Part shown: positions 20,301 to 28,281 of the stretch, piece by piece | Layout of the letters: each line of letters begins with the position of its first letter | Numbering within the stretch: position 1 is the first letter of the stretch | Source: Bradyrhizobium amphicarpaeae | GTDB lineage: Bacteria > Pseudomonadota > Alphaproteobacteria > Rhizobiales > Xanthobacteraceae | Assembly: GCF_002266435.3 (NCBI RefSeq) | Contig: NZ_CP029426.2 | Span: 3,006,001-3,070,000, forward strand | Direction of reading: 5' to 3' | Length of the DNA: 64,000 nucleotides | The notes under the pieces: generated by a model | What the model was told of the DNA's origin: nothing | Seen by the model: the letters and a program-made list of their open reading frames with translations, nothing else | Database searches by the model: none | Program-made: the position numbers and the translations under genes

Positions 20301-20590
20301 CGGAACGTCACCGTCAGCGTCATTGCGCCGTCGGTGGTCGCCTGGCTCGACATGTACAGCATGTTCTCGACGCCGTTGATCTGCTCCTCGATCGGGGTCG
20401 CGACCGTCTCGGCGATCACCTTGGGATTGGCGCCGGGATAGTTGGCGCGCACCACGACGGAGGGCGGCACCACGTCCGGATATTCCGAGATCGGCATTGC
20501 GAACAGCGAGATCAGGCCGGCAAGGAAGATCAGGACCGACAGCACGCCGGCAAAAATCGGACGATCGATGAAGAATTTCGAGAGATTCAT
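17390..20590 (-). CDS. RND multidrug efflux permease (AcrB/MexB/BepE type, HAE-1)
   Basis: The 1066-residue inner-membrane proton/drug antiporter subunit begins MNLSKFFIDRPIFAGVLSVL, the canonical RND start. It includes the first periplasmic domain (PVVxxxANYPGA, EEQINGVENMLYMSS), the TM4 motif LVLAIGIVVDDAIVVVENVERNI with the essential Asp pair, and the second-half equivalents FGVWISKGDNNVFTQIGLIVLVGLSAKNAILIVEFA. Length is normal for HAE-1 pumps. The frame is open to 20641, but the ATG at 20590 gives the family N-terminus. It lies 165 bases downstream of its adaptor gene, separated by a repeat element. No outer-membrane factor (TolC/OprM) gene is adjacent, so a genomic TolC must complete the pump. 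Confidence 0.93.
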   Translation of the reverse strand: MNLSKFFIDRPIFAGVLSVLIFLAGLISLFAMPISEYPDVVPPSVVVRANYPGANPKVIAETVATPIEEQINGVENMLYMSSQATTDGAMTLTVTFRLGTDPDKATQLVQNRVQQAEPRLPAVVRQLGIITKKSSPDLTMVVHLLSPNGRYDMTYLRNYAVLNVKDRLARIDGVGDVQLYGAGDYSMRVWVDPQKAAEHGLTASDIVRSIQAQNVEAAAGVVGSSPNVKGIDLQLSVNAEGRLSSEDQFGDIVVKTGSRGEVVRLRDVARIELGASQYGLRSLLDNKQAVAIPIFQAPGSNALQISDNVRATMAEIKKNMPEGVSYQIVYDPTQFVRSSIEAVIHTLLEAIALVVLVVILFLQTWRASIIPLLAVPVSIVGTFAVMHVFGFSINALSLFGLVLAIGIVVDDAIVVVENVERNIEAGLSPRDATYQAMREVSGPIIAIAMVLIAVFVPLAFISGLTGQFYKQFALTIAISTVISAVNSLTLSPALSALLLKGHDEPKDKLTLIMEKGLGWFFRGFNKAFTRSSDNYSGTVTKVISGKAAVMGLYVVLVGLTALLFQQVPGGFVPGQDKQYLVGFSRLPDGATLDRTEEVIRKMSDIALTQPGVESSVAFPGLSISGFTNSSNAGIVFSTLKPFDERKGAELSGNAIAAELNKKYAGIQEAFIAMFPPPPVNGLGTIGGFKLQIEDRAGLGYEALNEATNAFMAAMQKAPEIAGVFSSFQVNVPQLFADIDRTKALQLGVPVTEVFNTLQIYLGSYYVNDFNKFGRTYSVYVQADAPFRARADDIRQLKVRSSSGDMVPLSALLNIRQSAGPERAIRYNGFLSSDINAAAAPGFSSGQAQEAATRIAAETLPPGFAFEWTDLTYQEFIAGNSGLWVFPLAILLVFLVLAALYESLTLPLSIIMIVPMGLLAAMFGVWISKGDNNVFTQIGLIVLVGLSAKNAILIVEFARELEFAGRPPIRAAIEASRLRLRPILMTSMAFIMGVLPLVLSTGAGSEMRRAMGVAVFSGMIGVTVFGLFLTPVFYVLLRTVTGNKPLVHHGSDISAAPVQGSITTPSH

Positions 20591-20634
20591 GGCTTTGCCT
20601 CTGGGCAACATCAACCCGATCTCCGATCGCCTCA

Positions 20635-20750
20635 CCGTCATTCCGGGGCGTGCGCGTAAGCGCGCAGACCCGGAATCCAGAGGTGGAGTGATCGGAGTTT
20701 CGTAAGCTCGAGATCCCGGGTTCGCGCTACGCGCGTCCCGGGATGACGGA
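20635..20750. repeat. Intergenic inverted-repeat element (type A)
   Basis: Left arm 20635-20678 (CCGTCATTCCGGGGCG...) is nearly complementary to right arm 20711-20749 (...CGTCCCGGGATGACGG), forming a long imperfect hairpin between the RND adaptor and permease genes. Elements with CGTCATTCCGGGG/CCCCGGAATGACG ends are scattered in Bradyrhizobium and Rhodopseudomonas intergenic spaces (established pattern from memory). Only one copy lies in this window. It may modulate expression of the downstream permease. Confidence 0.65.
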
Positions 20751-20755
20751 AAGCA

Positions 20756-22000
20756 CTAGCGTTGCACCACGTCCTGGTTGCTGTGATTGGAGGCTGCTTG
20801 CTGCCCGCGCGCGCCCATCGCCGCGACCTCCGTCTTGAGCAGGGCGCCCGGACGCACGCGCTGCAGACCGTTGACGACGATGCGATCGCCGGACTTCAGG
20901 CCCGAGGTGACGATGCGAAGCCCGTCGACGGCGCCGCCGAGCGTGATCGGCCGGTAGACCGCGCGGCTGTCGTCGCCGACCGCCATTACGAACTTCTTGT
21001 CCTGGTCGGTGCCGATCGCGCGCTCGTCGATCATCACCAGCGTCTGCTGCTTTGGCTGTCCCATGCGCACGCGGGCAAACTGGCCGGGGATCAGACGCCC
21101 GTCCTCGTTCCTGAATACCGCGCGGACGCGGATGGTACCGCTCTGGCCGTTGACCTGGTTGTCGATGAGCTGGATGTGGCCTTTCGCCGAGAGGCCGCCG
21201 GAGGTCGTCATCTCCACCGGGATCTGGTCGAGCTTGCCGCGCAGGCCTGAGCTATCGGCGATCGAGTTCAGCGCGCGCAGGACCACCTCTTCGTCGGCAT
21301 CGAACGAGGCATAGATCGGATTGACCGAGACCAGCGAGGTCAGCACCGGGGAGGCGGTGCCGGCAGCGACGAGATTGCCGACGGTGATCTCGATCTTGCC
21401 GACGCGCCCGTCCACGGGCGCGCGCACCTCGGTGTAGTCGAGATTGAGCTTTGCGGTTTGGAGCGTTGCCTCGGCCGCCTTCACGCTGGCGATCGCTTCG
21501 CGGTTGGCGTTCTCGCGCTGGTCGAAATCACGCCGCGTCACCACGGCGTTGCCGACAAGCTGCGCGCCGCGTTCGACCTCGCTGGTGGTGAACACCACGC
21601 GCGCCTTTGCGGCCTCGAGCTGGGCGTTGGCCTTGTCGACCTCGGCGGCGTAGGGCGCCGGATCGATCTTGAAGAGAATGTCGCCGGCCTTCACCAGCGC
21701 GCCTTCGGTGAACTCCGTCGCAAGGATCGCACCGGCAACGCGCGGGCGGAGCTCGACGCGGTTGATGGCTTCCAATCGGCCGGAGAAATCGTCCCACAGC
21801 GCGGTCTGCCGTGGTTCGATCATGGCGACGGTGACCGGCACCGCCTGTTCAGCCGCGGCGGCCGTTGCGGTTGCCTGGGCCGAACGAAGATAGTGGCCGG
21901 TCGCGATCGTACCGGCTACGGCGAGGGCACCGACGATGGCAACGCCGCCAAGGAGGCGGCGGAAACGGCCGGTGCGGGAGGTATTTCGGGCGGGGTGCAT
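20756..22000 (-). CDS. RND efflux periplasmic adaptor (AcrA/MexA/BepD type)
   Basis: The 414-residue membrane-fusion protein has an N-terminal membrane anchor (FRRLLGGVAIVGALAVAGTIATGHYL), a lipoyl/barrel-sandwich half (RLEAINRVELRPRVAGAI and LDYTEVRAPVDGRVGKIEITVGNLV), and an alpha-hairpin of about 70 residues between them. Beta-barrel and membrane-proximal domains follow (GTIRVRAVFRNEDGRLIPGQFARVRMG). There is no lipobox, so it is membrane-anchored. It links the permease at 17390 to an outer-membrane channel. A ribosome site CTGGAG lies just ahead of the ATG, and a perfect inverted repeat at 22017-22032 overlaps its 5' untranslated region, pointing to repression by the divergent TetR protein. 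Confidence 0.92.
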   Translation of the reverse strand: MHPARNTSRTGRFRRLLGGVAIVGALAVAGTIATGHYLRSAQATATAAAAEQAVPVTVAMIEPRQTALWDDFSGRLEAINRVELRPRVAGAILATEFTEGALVKAGDILFKIDPAPYAAEVDKANAQLEAAKARVVFTTSEVERGAQLVGNAVVTRRDFDQRENANREAIASVKAAEATLQTAKLNLDYTEVRAPVDGRVGKIEITVGNLVAAGTASPVLTSLVSVNPIYASFDADEEVVLRALNSIADSSGLRGKLDQIPVEMTTSGGLSAKGHIQLIDNQVNGQSGTIRVRAVFRNEDGRLIPGQFARVRMGQPKQQTLVMIDERAIGTDQDKKFVMAVGDDSRAVYRPITLGGAVDGLRIVTSGLKSGDRIVVNGLQRVRPGALLKTEVAAMGARGQQAASNHSNQDVVQR

Positions 22001-22016
22001 TTGCGCGCTCCAGATA

Positions 22017-22032
22017 TGTAGTGTTCACTACA
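22017..22032. promoter_or_regulatory. TetR operator in the RND/TetR divergent region
   Basis: TGTAGTGTTCACTACA is a perfect 7+7 inverted repeat with a 2-bp centre, located 17-32 bases upstream of the adaptor ATG. A TTGCAC (-35)/CATCTG (-10-like) pair lies just upstream on the minus strand with 17-base spacing, so a repressor bound here would cover the transcription start. The adjacent TetR gene is the obvious ligand-responsive binder (inference). Confidence 0.7.
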
Positions 22033-22199
22033 GATGTGGAGCTGGATGCCGCAGTGCAAGATACTTATGTACCAGTCACTAAGAAAATTGTACGCCGATA
22101 CCGCGACGATGGGAAGACACAAGAAAAAGAAAGCTAGAACAAATAGATAGGACCGGCGTTAGACCGACACAGGCCGCCGCTTCCGAGGAGACAGGGAAC

Positions 22200-22799
22200 A
22201 TGCGCATGGGACGTCCCCGCGAATTCAACGCCGAAACGGCGTTGGATCAGGCGATGGAAGTGTTTTGGCGCCACGGCTATGAGGGCGCCACCATCGCCCA
22301 GCTGACCGAGGCCATGGGCATCAATCCCCCAAGTCTCTACGCCTGCTTCGGCAACAAGGAAGGCCTGCTGAAGGCCGCGCTCGACCGTTACACCAAACTG
22401 CGCAATGTCTGGATGAACGAGGTGGTGGCCGCATCCACCGCCCGCGAGGTTGCCGAACGGATGCTGATGGGCATCGCCGACAAGCAGACCGATCCGGCCA
22501 ATCCGCCCGGCTGCCTGCTCGTGCAGGGCGGCATCGCCTGCGGCACCGGCTCCGAGAACGTCCCGTTCGAACTCGCCGCCCACCGCGCCCGGAATGAAGA
22601 CCAACTCCGCGACCGTTTCATCCGCGCCAAGGCCGAAGGCGATCTCAAGGAAAGTGCCGACCCCGCCGCGCTCGCCCGCTATGTCTCGGCCGTCTCGGTC
22701 GGCATGGGCGTGATGGCATCCTCCGGCGCGGATCGCGAAGCGCTGCGGCAGGTGGCGAGCGTCGCGGTGCAGGCGGTCGAGGCGCAATCGGCCGATTGA
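22200..22799 (+). CDS. TetR/AcrR-family repressor, probable regulator of the adjacent RND pump
   Basis: This 199-residue protein has an N-terminal HTH (GRPREFNAETALDQAMEVFWRHGYEGATIAQLTEAMGINPPSLYACFGNKEGLLKAAL), a textbook TetR domain. The C-terminal ligand domain includes NPPGCLLVQGGIACG, a motif of the TetR_C subgroup that regulates efflux or oxidoreductase genes. It is divergent from the adaptor/permease operon, with the operator at 22017-22032 between them. It converges with the amidase, leaving only seven bases between stops. Inducer unknown. Confidence 0.9.
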   Translation: MRMGRPREFNAETALDQAMEVFWRHGYEGATIAQLTEAMGINPPSLYACFGNKEGLLKAALDRYTKLRNVWMNEVVAASTAREVAERMLMGIADKQTDPANPPGCLLVQGGIACGTGSENVPFELAAHRARNEDQLRDRFIRAKAEGDLKESADPAALARYVSAVSVGMGVMASSGADREALRQVASVAVQAVEAQSAD

Positions 22800-22806
22800 A
22801 CCTGAA

Positions 22807-24288
22807 TCATTTTGGAAGCGACGGCGGCGCAACGAAACCGCCGAACTCGCGTTCGATCAGTCCGGCCAGTGCGATCGTCGTGCGATCCTCCAGATACGGC
22901 CCGATGATCTGCACGCCGACCGGCAGGCCCGCCGGCGTGCGCTCGATCGGGACGGCGGTTGCCGGCAGTCCGCAGGTCGAGGCGGGGTCGGCCCAGATGA
23001 AGCATGCGTCGGAATAATTGAAGCGCTTACCGTCGATGTCCAGCGTTCGGGCGTCGAACGGCTCGGACTGGTCTTGCAGGAAGGCTGGCACAGCGGCGGC
23101 GGGATAGATCACCGCATCGAACTCGCGGAAGAACTGATACCACTTCTGCTGCAATTGCAGCCGCGCCGCATCGGCCGCGAGCCATTCGCGGTGGCTCATG
23201 CCCCAGCCACGAGCGCGTTCGGCCTGCAGGCTGCGGTCATCAGACGCCAGTGTTGCGGCAGCTGCTTGCGCTTCGGCGAGGGCGGCCGGCGTCAGGCGCG
23301 GGCTCCTCGCTCCGTTCAACAGCCTCATATAGAGCCGGGCGGAGTCCGCGAGATCGGGCAGTGACGCGCTCGTGCGGGCGACTTGCGCGCCCGCACGTTC
23401 GAGCCGTTCGGCCAATCGTCCGATGGCAGAGCGCACGGCGTCGCCCGTCGGCATCAGCGGATGCGTGTCGATCACCAGGATCCTGAAATCCTCGAGTTGC
23501 TCATGGCGCGGGGCGGCCAGCGCGAGGCGATAGCCGACGCCGTCGCGCGTCTCATCGGGGCCGGCGATCACGTCGAGCGACAGAGCAAGGTCCGAGGCGG
23601 TGCGCGCCATCGGCCCGACGACGGCGAGATCGCCCTGTCCAGGCACGGGCGAGGCCGGCGGCAAACTGTATCCGCGCAGCGGGACCAGGCCGAGGCTCGG
23701 CTTGTGTCCGAACACGCCGCAGAAATGCGCAGGCACCCGGATCGAGCCGCCGATATCCGAGCCGATCGAGAGCGGACTGAACCCTGCCGCGAGAGCGGCC
23801 CCGCATCCGCCCGAGGAGCCGCCGGGCGACCGGCCGAGATCCCACGGGTTGTTGGTCGTCCCGTAGATCTCGTTGTAGCTCTGGAAATCCCGCAGCCCGA
23901 TCGGGATGTTGGTCTTGCCGAGGATAATGGCGCCAGCAGTCTTGAGCCGAGAAACAACCAGAGCATCCTCTGTCGGGTGAAAATCCCTGAAATGCGCAAA
24001 GCCCCATGTCGTCGGCAGGCCGGCGACATTGAACGGCTCTTTTATGGTCACGGGAATGCCGAGCAACGGCAGCCTTTCCCCGCGGTCAAGGGCGGCATCG
24101 GCCGCGCGTGCGGCCTCCCTGGCACGATCGAAATCGCGAACGATGATGGCGTTGATCGGGCCGTCCAGCGCCTCGATGCGCGCGATCGTGTGTTCGAGCA
24201 GCTCCAATGAGGAGAGCTTGCGCGCGTGCAGGGCGCTCAGCAGTGCGCCGATCGAGCCATAGTTCAGGTCAGCAGCATCTGCGGTCAT
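22807..24288 (-). CDS. Amidase (amidase-signature family)
   Basis: This 493-residue amidase-signature hydrolase has the complete Ser-cisSer-Lys triad: Lys83 in GIPVTIKEPFN, cis-Ser158 in GRSPGGSSGG, and nucleophile Ser182 in SDIGGSIRVPAHFCGVFGHKPS. It hydrolyses a carboxamide to acid and ammonia; the substrate is not predictable. GGAGG lies six bases ahead of the ATG. It is the last gene of the run GntR - aldehyde dehydrogenase - MFS - amidase, separated from the MFS gene by 219 bases that include a hairpin, so it may be partly uncoupled. The logical reading is uptake and degradation of an amide- or amine-containing compound (inference). Confidence 0.9.
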   Translation of the reverse strand: MTADAADLNYGSIGALLSALHARKLSSLELLEHTIARIEALDGPINAIIVRDFDRAREAARAADAALDRGERLPLLGIPVTIKEPFNVAGLPTTWGFAHFRDFHPTEDALVVSRLKTAGAIILGKTNIPIGLRDFQSYNEIYGTTNNPWDLGRSPGGSSGGCGAALAAGFSPLSIGSDIGGSIRVPAHFCGVFGHKPSLGLVPLRGYSLPPASPVPGQGDLAVVGPMARTASDLALSLDVIAGPDETRDGVGYRLALAAPRHEQLEDFRILVIDTHPLMPTGDAVRSAIGRLAERLERAGAQVARTSASLPDLADSARLYMRLLNGARSPRLTPAALAEAQAAAATLASDDRSLQAERARGWGMSHREWLAADAARLQLQQKWYQFFREFDAVIYPAAAVPAFLQDQSEPFDARTLDIDGKRFNYSDACFIWADPASTCGLPATAVPIERTPAGLPVGVQIIGPYLEDRTTIALAGLIEREFGGFVAPPSLPK

Positions 24289-24457
24289 ATGACGACCTCC
24301 AATGCATCAATGTATCTCATCGCCGGGTTGACGCTACCCCGCCGCGCCGATCGCGCGGGGCACCAAACATGCGATTTTGAAATGGCGATGAGGAGGCAGC
24401 GCGACGGGTATGCCCGCCGGTTGGGGCGGGGATGGACCGTTGCCTGTGGCCATTCTT

Positions 24458-24485
24458 CGAGACGCCTGCCAAAGCGGGCGTCTCG
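24458..24485. other. Intergenic hairpin between MFS and amidase genes
   Basis: CGAGACGCC (24458-24466) and GGCGTCTCG (24477-24485) form a perfect 9-bp stem with a 10-base loop, just downstream of the MFS stop on the minus strand. There is no U-tract. It may attenuate expression of the downstream amidase or protect the 3' end of the upstream mRNA. Confidence 0.5.
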
Positions 24486-24507
24486 AACCATGCAGGCCGA
24501 GCTTGCC

Positions 24508-25875
24508 TCAGGAAGCTTCCTTCAGCACTGGCGCTGCCGATTCCTCGGCCTTGAGCTCCTCGAGACTGCGATGCCGCGGCTCGATGCCCAGCGCCCAGAC
24601 CGTGATGATCTGCACCACCAGCAGTCCGATCATCAGCGCCATCACGCCGGCCACGCCGCGCGACTCGAACAGCGACACCACGAGGAACGGCGTAACGATC
24701 GTCGCGCCGCGTCCCAGCGTGTTGACGATGCCGGACGCACGCAGGCGGACTTCGGTGGGGAACAGCTCGGGGATGTAGATTCCGAACAGAAGCGCGACGA
24801 GGATGTAGATCGGCACGGTCAATGCAAAGCCGACAGCCGGCAGCAGGATCGGATCGGAGATCATCGGATACACGATCCCGAGCGCCACCGTGACCAGCGA
24901 CGCGCCGATGATGGTGGGCTTGCGACCCCAGCGGTCGGCTGTCATTGCGCCGATGGCCGCACCGATCGGCGCACCGAGCGCCATCAGGAGCGAATAGCTG
25001 AACGAGGTCGCGATAGAGAGACCTTGCTTGACGAAGAACACAGGGAGCCAGGTGACGAAACCATAGAGCAGAGTGTTGATCGTGATCAGACAGACAGCGC
25101 CGACGATCATCCGCGACAGCAAGGGAGCAGTGAACAGCGTGGCGAGATCGGGGGACGCCGGCACCGGTGTGGTGGCCGCAGGCGCGGGCAGGGGCTGCCC
25201 CTGGGCCGCCTCCTTTTCGATGGCCTGCATGAGCGTTTCCGCCTCAGTGGTGCGCCCCACGGCTTCCAGCCAGCGCGGCGATTCCGGTAGAGACTTGCGC
25301 ATGTACCACACGACGAGCGCGCCGACGCCGCCGAGCACGAACATCGAGCGCCAGCCGAATTGCGGAACCAGCACGGAGGCGACCAGCAGCGCGACGGGCA
25401 GGCCGGTGACGACGCAGACGGCCGTGAGGCCGAGCCATTTGCCGCGGGTGCGCGCCGGCACGAACTCGGTCATCGTCGAATAGCCGACGACGTTCTCCGC
25501 GCCCAACCCGACGCCCATCACGAAGCGGCAGGCGATCAGGAAGGCCATGTTCGGCGAGAACGCGGCGGCAAGCGAGGCGATGCCGAAAAGGAGCAAATTG
25601 AATTGATAGGTAAAGCGGCGTCCGTAGCGGTCGCCGAGAAAGCCGGTGCCGAACGACCCCAGCATCATGCCGACGAAGGTCGCGGAGATGAAGGCTGCGT
25701 TCTGGGCGAGTGTCGAGAAGCCGGTCTTCAGGGTGACGCTGAGGACGGTCCCGGCGATATAGATGTCGAAGCCGTCGAAGAACATGCCAATGCCGATCAA
25801 CAGCATGATGCGGCGGTGGAATGGACCGATCGGCAGCCGATCCAGACGGCCGCCTGCGTTCACCGATGTCGACAT
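24508..25875 (-). CDS. MFS transporter, aromatic acid/sugar-porter-like
   Basis: This 455-residue, 12-helix symporter has the N-terminal MLLIGIGMFFDGFDIYIAG, whose DxFD is characteristic of the AAHS and related metabolite:H+ symporters. The loop 2-3 signature GFLGDRYGRRFTYQ and the TM5-6 region PESPRWLEAVGR, shared with sugar-porter and AAHS members, are also present. The central cytoplasmic loop is long and Pro/Ala-rich. GGGAGAG lies ahead of the ATG. It starts 74 bases after the aldehyde dehydrogenase and precedes the amidase, so it probably imports the compound degraded by this operon (inference). Confidence 0.88.
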   Translation of the reverse strand: MSTSVNAGGRLDRLPIGPFHRRIMLLIGIGMFFDGFDIYIAGTVLSVTLKTGFSTLAQNAAFISATFVGMMLGSFGTGFLGDRYGRRFTYQFNLLLFGIASLAAAFSPNMAFLIACRFVMGVGLGAENVVGYSTMTEFVPARTRGKWLGLTAVCVVTGLPVALLVASVLVPQFGWRSMFVLGGVGALVVWYMRKSLPESPRWLEAVGRTTEAETLMQAIEKEAAQGQPLPAPAATTPVPASPDLATLFTAPLLSRMIVGAVCLITINTLLYGFVTWLPVFFVKQGLSIATSFSYSLLMALGAPIGAAIGAMTADRWGRKPTIIGASLVTVALGIVYPMISDPILLPAVGFALTVPIYILVALLFGIYIPELFPTEVRLRASGIVNTLGRGATIVTPFLVVSLFESRGVAGVMALMIGLLVVQIITVWALGIEPRHRSLEELKAEESAAPVLKEAS

Positions 25876-25949
25876 TGACGCTCTCCCTTGACTGTTGTTC
25901 TGGTTGATGCGGGCCGCCTTCTATGAGCGGTCGGCCGCTTGCAGTTCTG

Positions 25950-27479
25950 CTAGTTCAGCCGCTTCTGGTTGGCCGTGTCGCGGTACCAGTCGAACGGCTG
26001 CTCGTGGGTCGCGACCATCACGCTCTTGGTGTTGAAATGGTCGTTGAAGCTCTCGATGCCGCATTCGCGACCGATGCCGGAATCATCGACGCCGCCCCAG
26101 GGCGAGGCCGGGTCGAGCCGGTGATGGTCGTTGATCCAGACGATGCCGGCCTTGACGGCGGCGGCGACGCGGTGAGCGCGCGCGACGTCGCGGGTGCGGA
26201 TGGCTGCTGCCAGGCCGAACGGCGAGTCGTTGGCGAGCCGTAGCGCATCGGCCTCGTCCTTGAACGGCGTCACCGAGGTGAAGGGACCGAACACCTCCTC
26301 CTGGAAGATGCGCATGTCGGATCTGACGTCGGCGAATACCGTCGGTTCGACGAAATAGCCGTTGTCGTGGCCCGGCACCTTGGCGGCGACGCCGCCGGTG
26401 ACGAGACGCGCGCCGTCTTCGCGGCCGTAACCTGCATAAGACAGCACGCGGTCGCGCTGCCTGGCCGAGATCACGGGACCCATCTGGGTGGCGGGATCGA
26501 AGGGATCGCCGACGCGGATCGTGCGGGTCTTGGCCTGCAGCTTCTCGACGAATTCGTCGTAGATCGAGGCCTGGACGATGTGGCGCGAGGCGCAGACGCA
26601 GGTCTGTCCGGCGCCGATGAAAGCGCCGAACGCGGCGTAGTTGACGGCGCGGTCGACGTCGAAATCGTCGAACACCATCACCGGCGTCTTGCCGCCGAGC
26701 TCCATGGTCTGATGCGCGAACACTTTTGCGGCCGCGCTGCCGGCGATGCGGCCAGCCTCGGTGCCGCCGGTCAGGACCAGCTTGTTGATGTCACCGTGCT
26801 CGGCCAGCATCTTGCCGGCGCTTTGGCCGAGACCGAGAACGATGTTGAAGACTCCGGGCGGCAGGCCTGCCTCGGTGAAGATCTGCGCCAGCTTCAACGT
26901 CGTCAGCGGCGTGTATTCGGACGGCTTGACCACGGTGACGCATCCGGTCGCCAGCACCACGGCGAGCGACTTGCACAGGATCATCAGCGGATGATTGAAC
27001 GGCGTGCAATTGGCGACGATGCCGATGGGGGTGCGGAGCGTGTAGTTGAGATATGCGCCTTCGACCGGGATCACGGAGTCGCGGCGCGCCAGCGCTACGC
27101 CGGCAAAGTAACGGAAGAAGTCGGGCAGGCGGGAGAGCTGCGCGCGGGTCTCGTTGATCGGGCGGCCATTGTTGAGGGTCTCGAGCCGGTACAGGCTGTC
27201 CAGATTGGCCTCGAAGGCATCGGCGAGCTTGTTGACCAGCCTGGACCGTGCACGAATGTCCATGCCGCCCCAGGCCTTGCCTTCGAACGCGGCACGCGCG
27301 CTCTTCATGGCGCGGTCGATGTCCTCAGCGGTGGAATTGGGGATGCGGGCGATCACGTCGCCGGTCGCGGGATTGCGAACGTCAAGCAGCGCGCCCCCTC
27401 CGGCCTCGACTTCACGCCCGTCGATGAAATTGCCGTGGATTTCGACGTCGATCGACGCCGGTTTTGACGGGATGTTCAT
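25950..27479 (-). CDS. NAD(P)-dependent aldehyde dehydrogenase
   Basis: The 509-residue ALDH-superfamily enzyme oxidises an aldehyde to the carboxylic acid. Visible elements are the cofactor segment NCTPFNHPLMILCKSLAVVLATGCVTVVKPSEYTP, the FTGGT-like LTGGTEAGRIAG, catalytic base Glu260 in MELGGKTP, and nucleophile Cys294 in GQTCVCAS (the ALDH GQxC signature). The frame runs on to 27707 inside the upstream regulator, but the ATG at 27479 overlaps the GntR stop as ATGA and starts with the usual family N-terminus, so translational coupling is likely. Substrate unknown; in context it acts between the amidase and transporter products. Confidence 0.92.
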   Translation of the reverse strand: MNIPSKPASIDVEIHGNFIDGREVEAGGGALLDVRNPATGDVIARIPNSTAEDIDRAMKSARAAFEGKAWGGMDIRARSRLVNKLADAFEANLDSLYRLETLNNGRPINETRAQLSRLPDFFRYFAGVALARRDSVIPVEGAYLNYTLRTPIGIVANCTPFNHPLMILCKSLAVVLATGCVTVVKPSEYTPLTTLKLAQIFTEAGLPPGVFNIVLGLGQSAGKMLAEHGDINKLVLTGGTEAGRIAGSAAAKVFAHQTMELGGKTPVMVFDDFDVDRAVNYAAFGAFIGAGQTCVCASRHIVQASIYDEFVEKLQAKTRTIRVGDPFDPATQMGPVISARQRDRVLSYAGYGREDGARLVTGGVAAKVPGHDNGYFVEPTVFADVRSDMRIFQEEVFGPFTSVTPFKDEADALRLANDSPFGLAAAIRTRDVARAHRVAAAVKAGIVWINDHHRLDPASPWGGVDDSGIGRECGIESFNDHFNTKSVMVATHEQPFDWYRDTANQKRLN

Positions 27480-28126
27480 GACGACCTCTCTTCGACGATG
27501 ACGGCGTTGCGCTTGAGCGCCGGCAGGACACGCTTTTCGGTGGCTCCGATATGAGCCTTGATGATGCGCGCGGCGGTTCTCGCCTCGCGGTTCTGCATGG
27601 CGTCGATCAGGGCGACATGCTCGGCGACGAGCTTTGCAGGATCGTGGCCTTTCAGATTGGACACGCTGACGCGGACCAGCCTGTCGGCCTGGCCGATCAG
27701 GTCGCACAGCGCGGTCGCCATCCGGCGATTGCCGGACGCATGCGCCAGTGCGGTGTGGAAGCCGCGATTGTAGGCGATGAAGTCTTCGTGGTTGCCCGCG
27801 AAGCGCCGGAACTCGTCGAGCGATTTCAAGACGCTGTCCGGCGCGCTCTCGATCGCCTCGGTGACGCAGGCCGGCTCCAGCGCAAGACGGAAGCGCAGCA
27901 GGTCGCGCGCGTCCGACAGCGAGATTGGCGTGACCCGATAGCCCTGGCGCGGCTGCACCGTCACAAGGTGCTCGCGCTGCAGCCTCAAAAGCGCATCCCG
28001 GACCGGTTGACGGCTCACCGAATAGCGCTCGGCCAAATCCTGCTCCCGCATTTCATCGCCGGGAGCAAGGCGACATGCTAAAATATCAGACCTGAGGAGA
28101 TCGTAGATGTTTTCGCGTAAAAGCAT
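27476..28126 (-). CDS. GntR-family regulator (FadR/FCD subgroup)
   Basis: This 216-residue protein has an N-terminal winged HTH (IYDLLRSDILACRLAPGDEMREQDLAERYSVSRQPVRDALLRLQREHLVTVQPRQGYRVTPIS) and a C-terminal FCD domain. The FCD metal/ligand positions are FRLALEP, FIAYNRGFHTALAHASGN and EHVALIDAM. It is the first gene of the aldehyde dehydrogenase - MFS - amidase operon and shares an ATGA overlap with the dehydrogenase, so it probably autoregulates the operon in response to a pathway acid. A candidate promoter lies at 28152-28180. Confidence 0.9.
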   Translation of the reverse strand: MLLRENIYDLLRSDILACRLAPGDEMREQDLAERYSVSRQPVRDALLRLQREHLVTVQPRQGYRVTPISLSDARDLLRFRLALEPACVTEAIESAPDSVLKSLDEFRRFAGNHEDFIAYNRGFHTALAHASGNRRMATALCDLIGQADRLVRVSVSNLKGHDPAKLVAEHVALIDAMQNREARTAARIIKAHIGATEKRVLPALKRNAVIVEERSS

Positions 28127-28151
28127 GAGATTTTGGAACCTCGTTGGCTTT

Positions 28152-28180
28152 AATTTGGCAATCCTGATATTTCACGTCAA
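28152..28180 (-). promoter_or_regulatory. Candidate sigma70-type promoter of the GntR operon
   Basis: On the minus strand TTGACG (28180-28175) is separated by 17 bases from CAAATT (28157-28152), about 25 bases ahead of the GntR ATG. The -35 element is good and the -10 element weak. The region between is AT-richer than the surroundings. No clear GntR operator was resolved. Confidence 0.4.
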
Positions 28181-28281
28181 GGCCCAAAAGCTTGTAATCC
28201 CGCCGATTTGATTTATCAATCGGACCGATGAGGCCTGCGATCACGCGCGGGCCGGTCGACGCAGTCGGGGAAAGACCGGAC

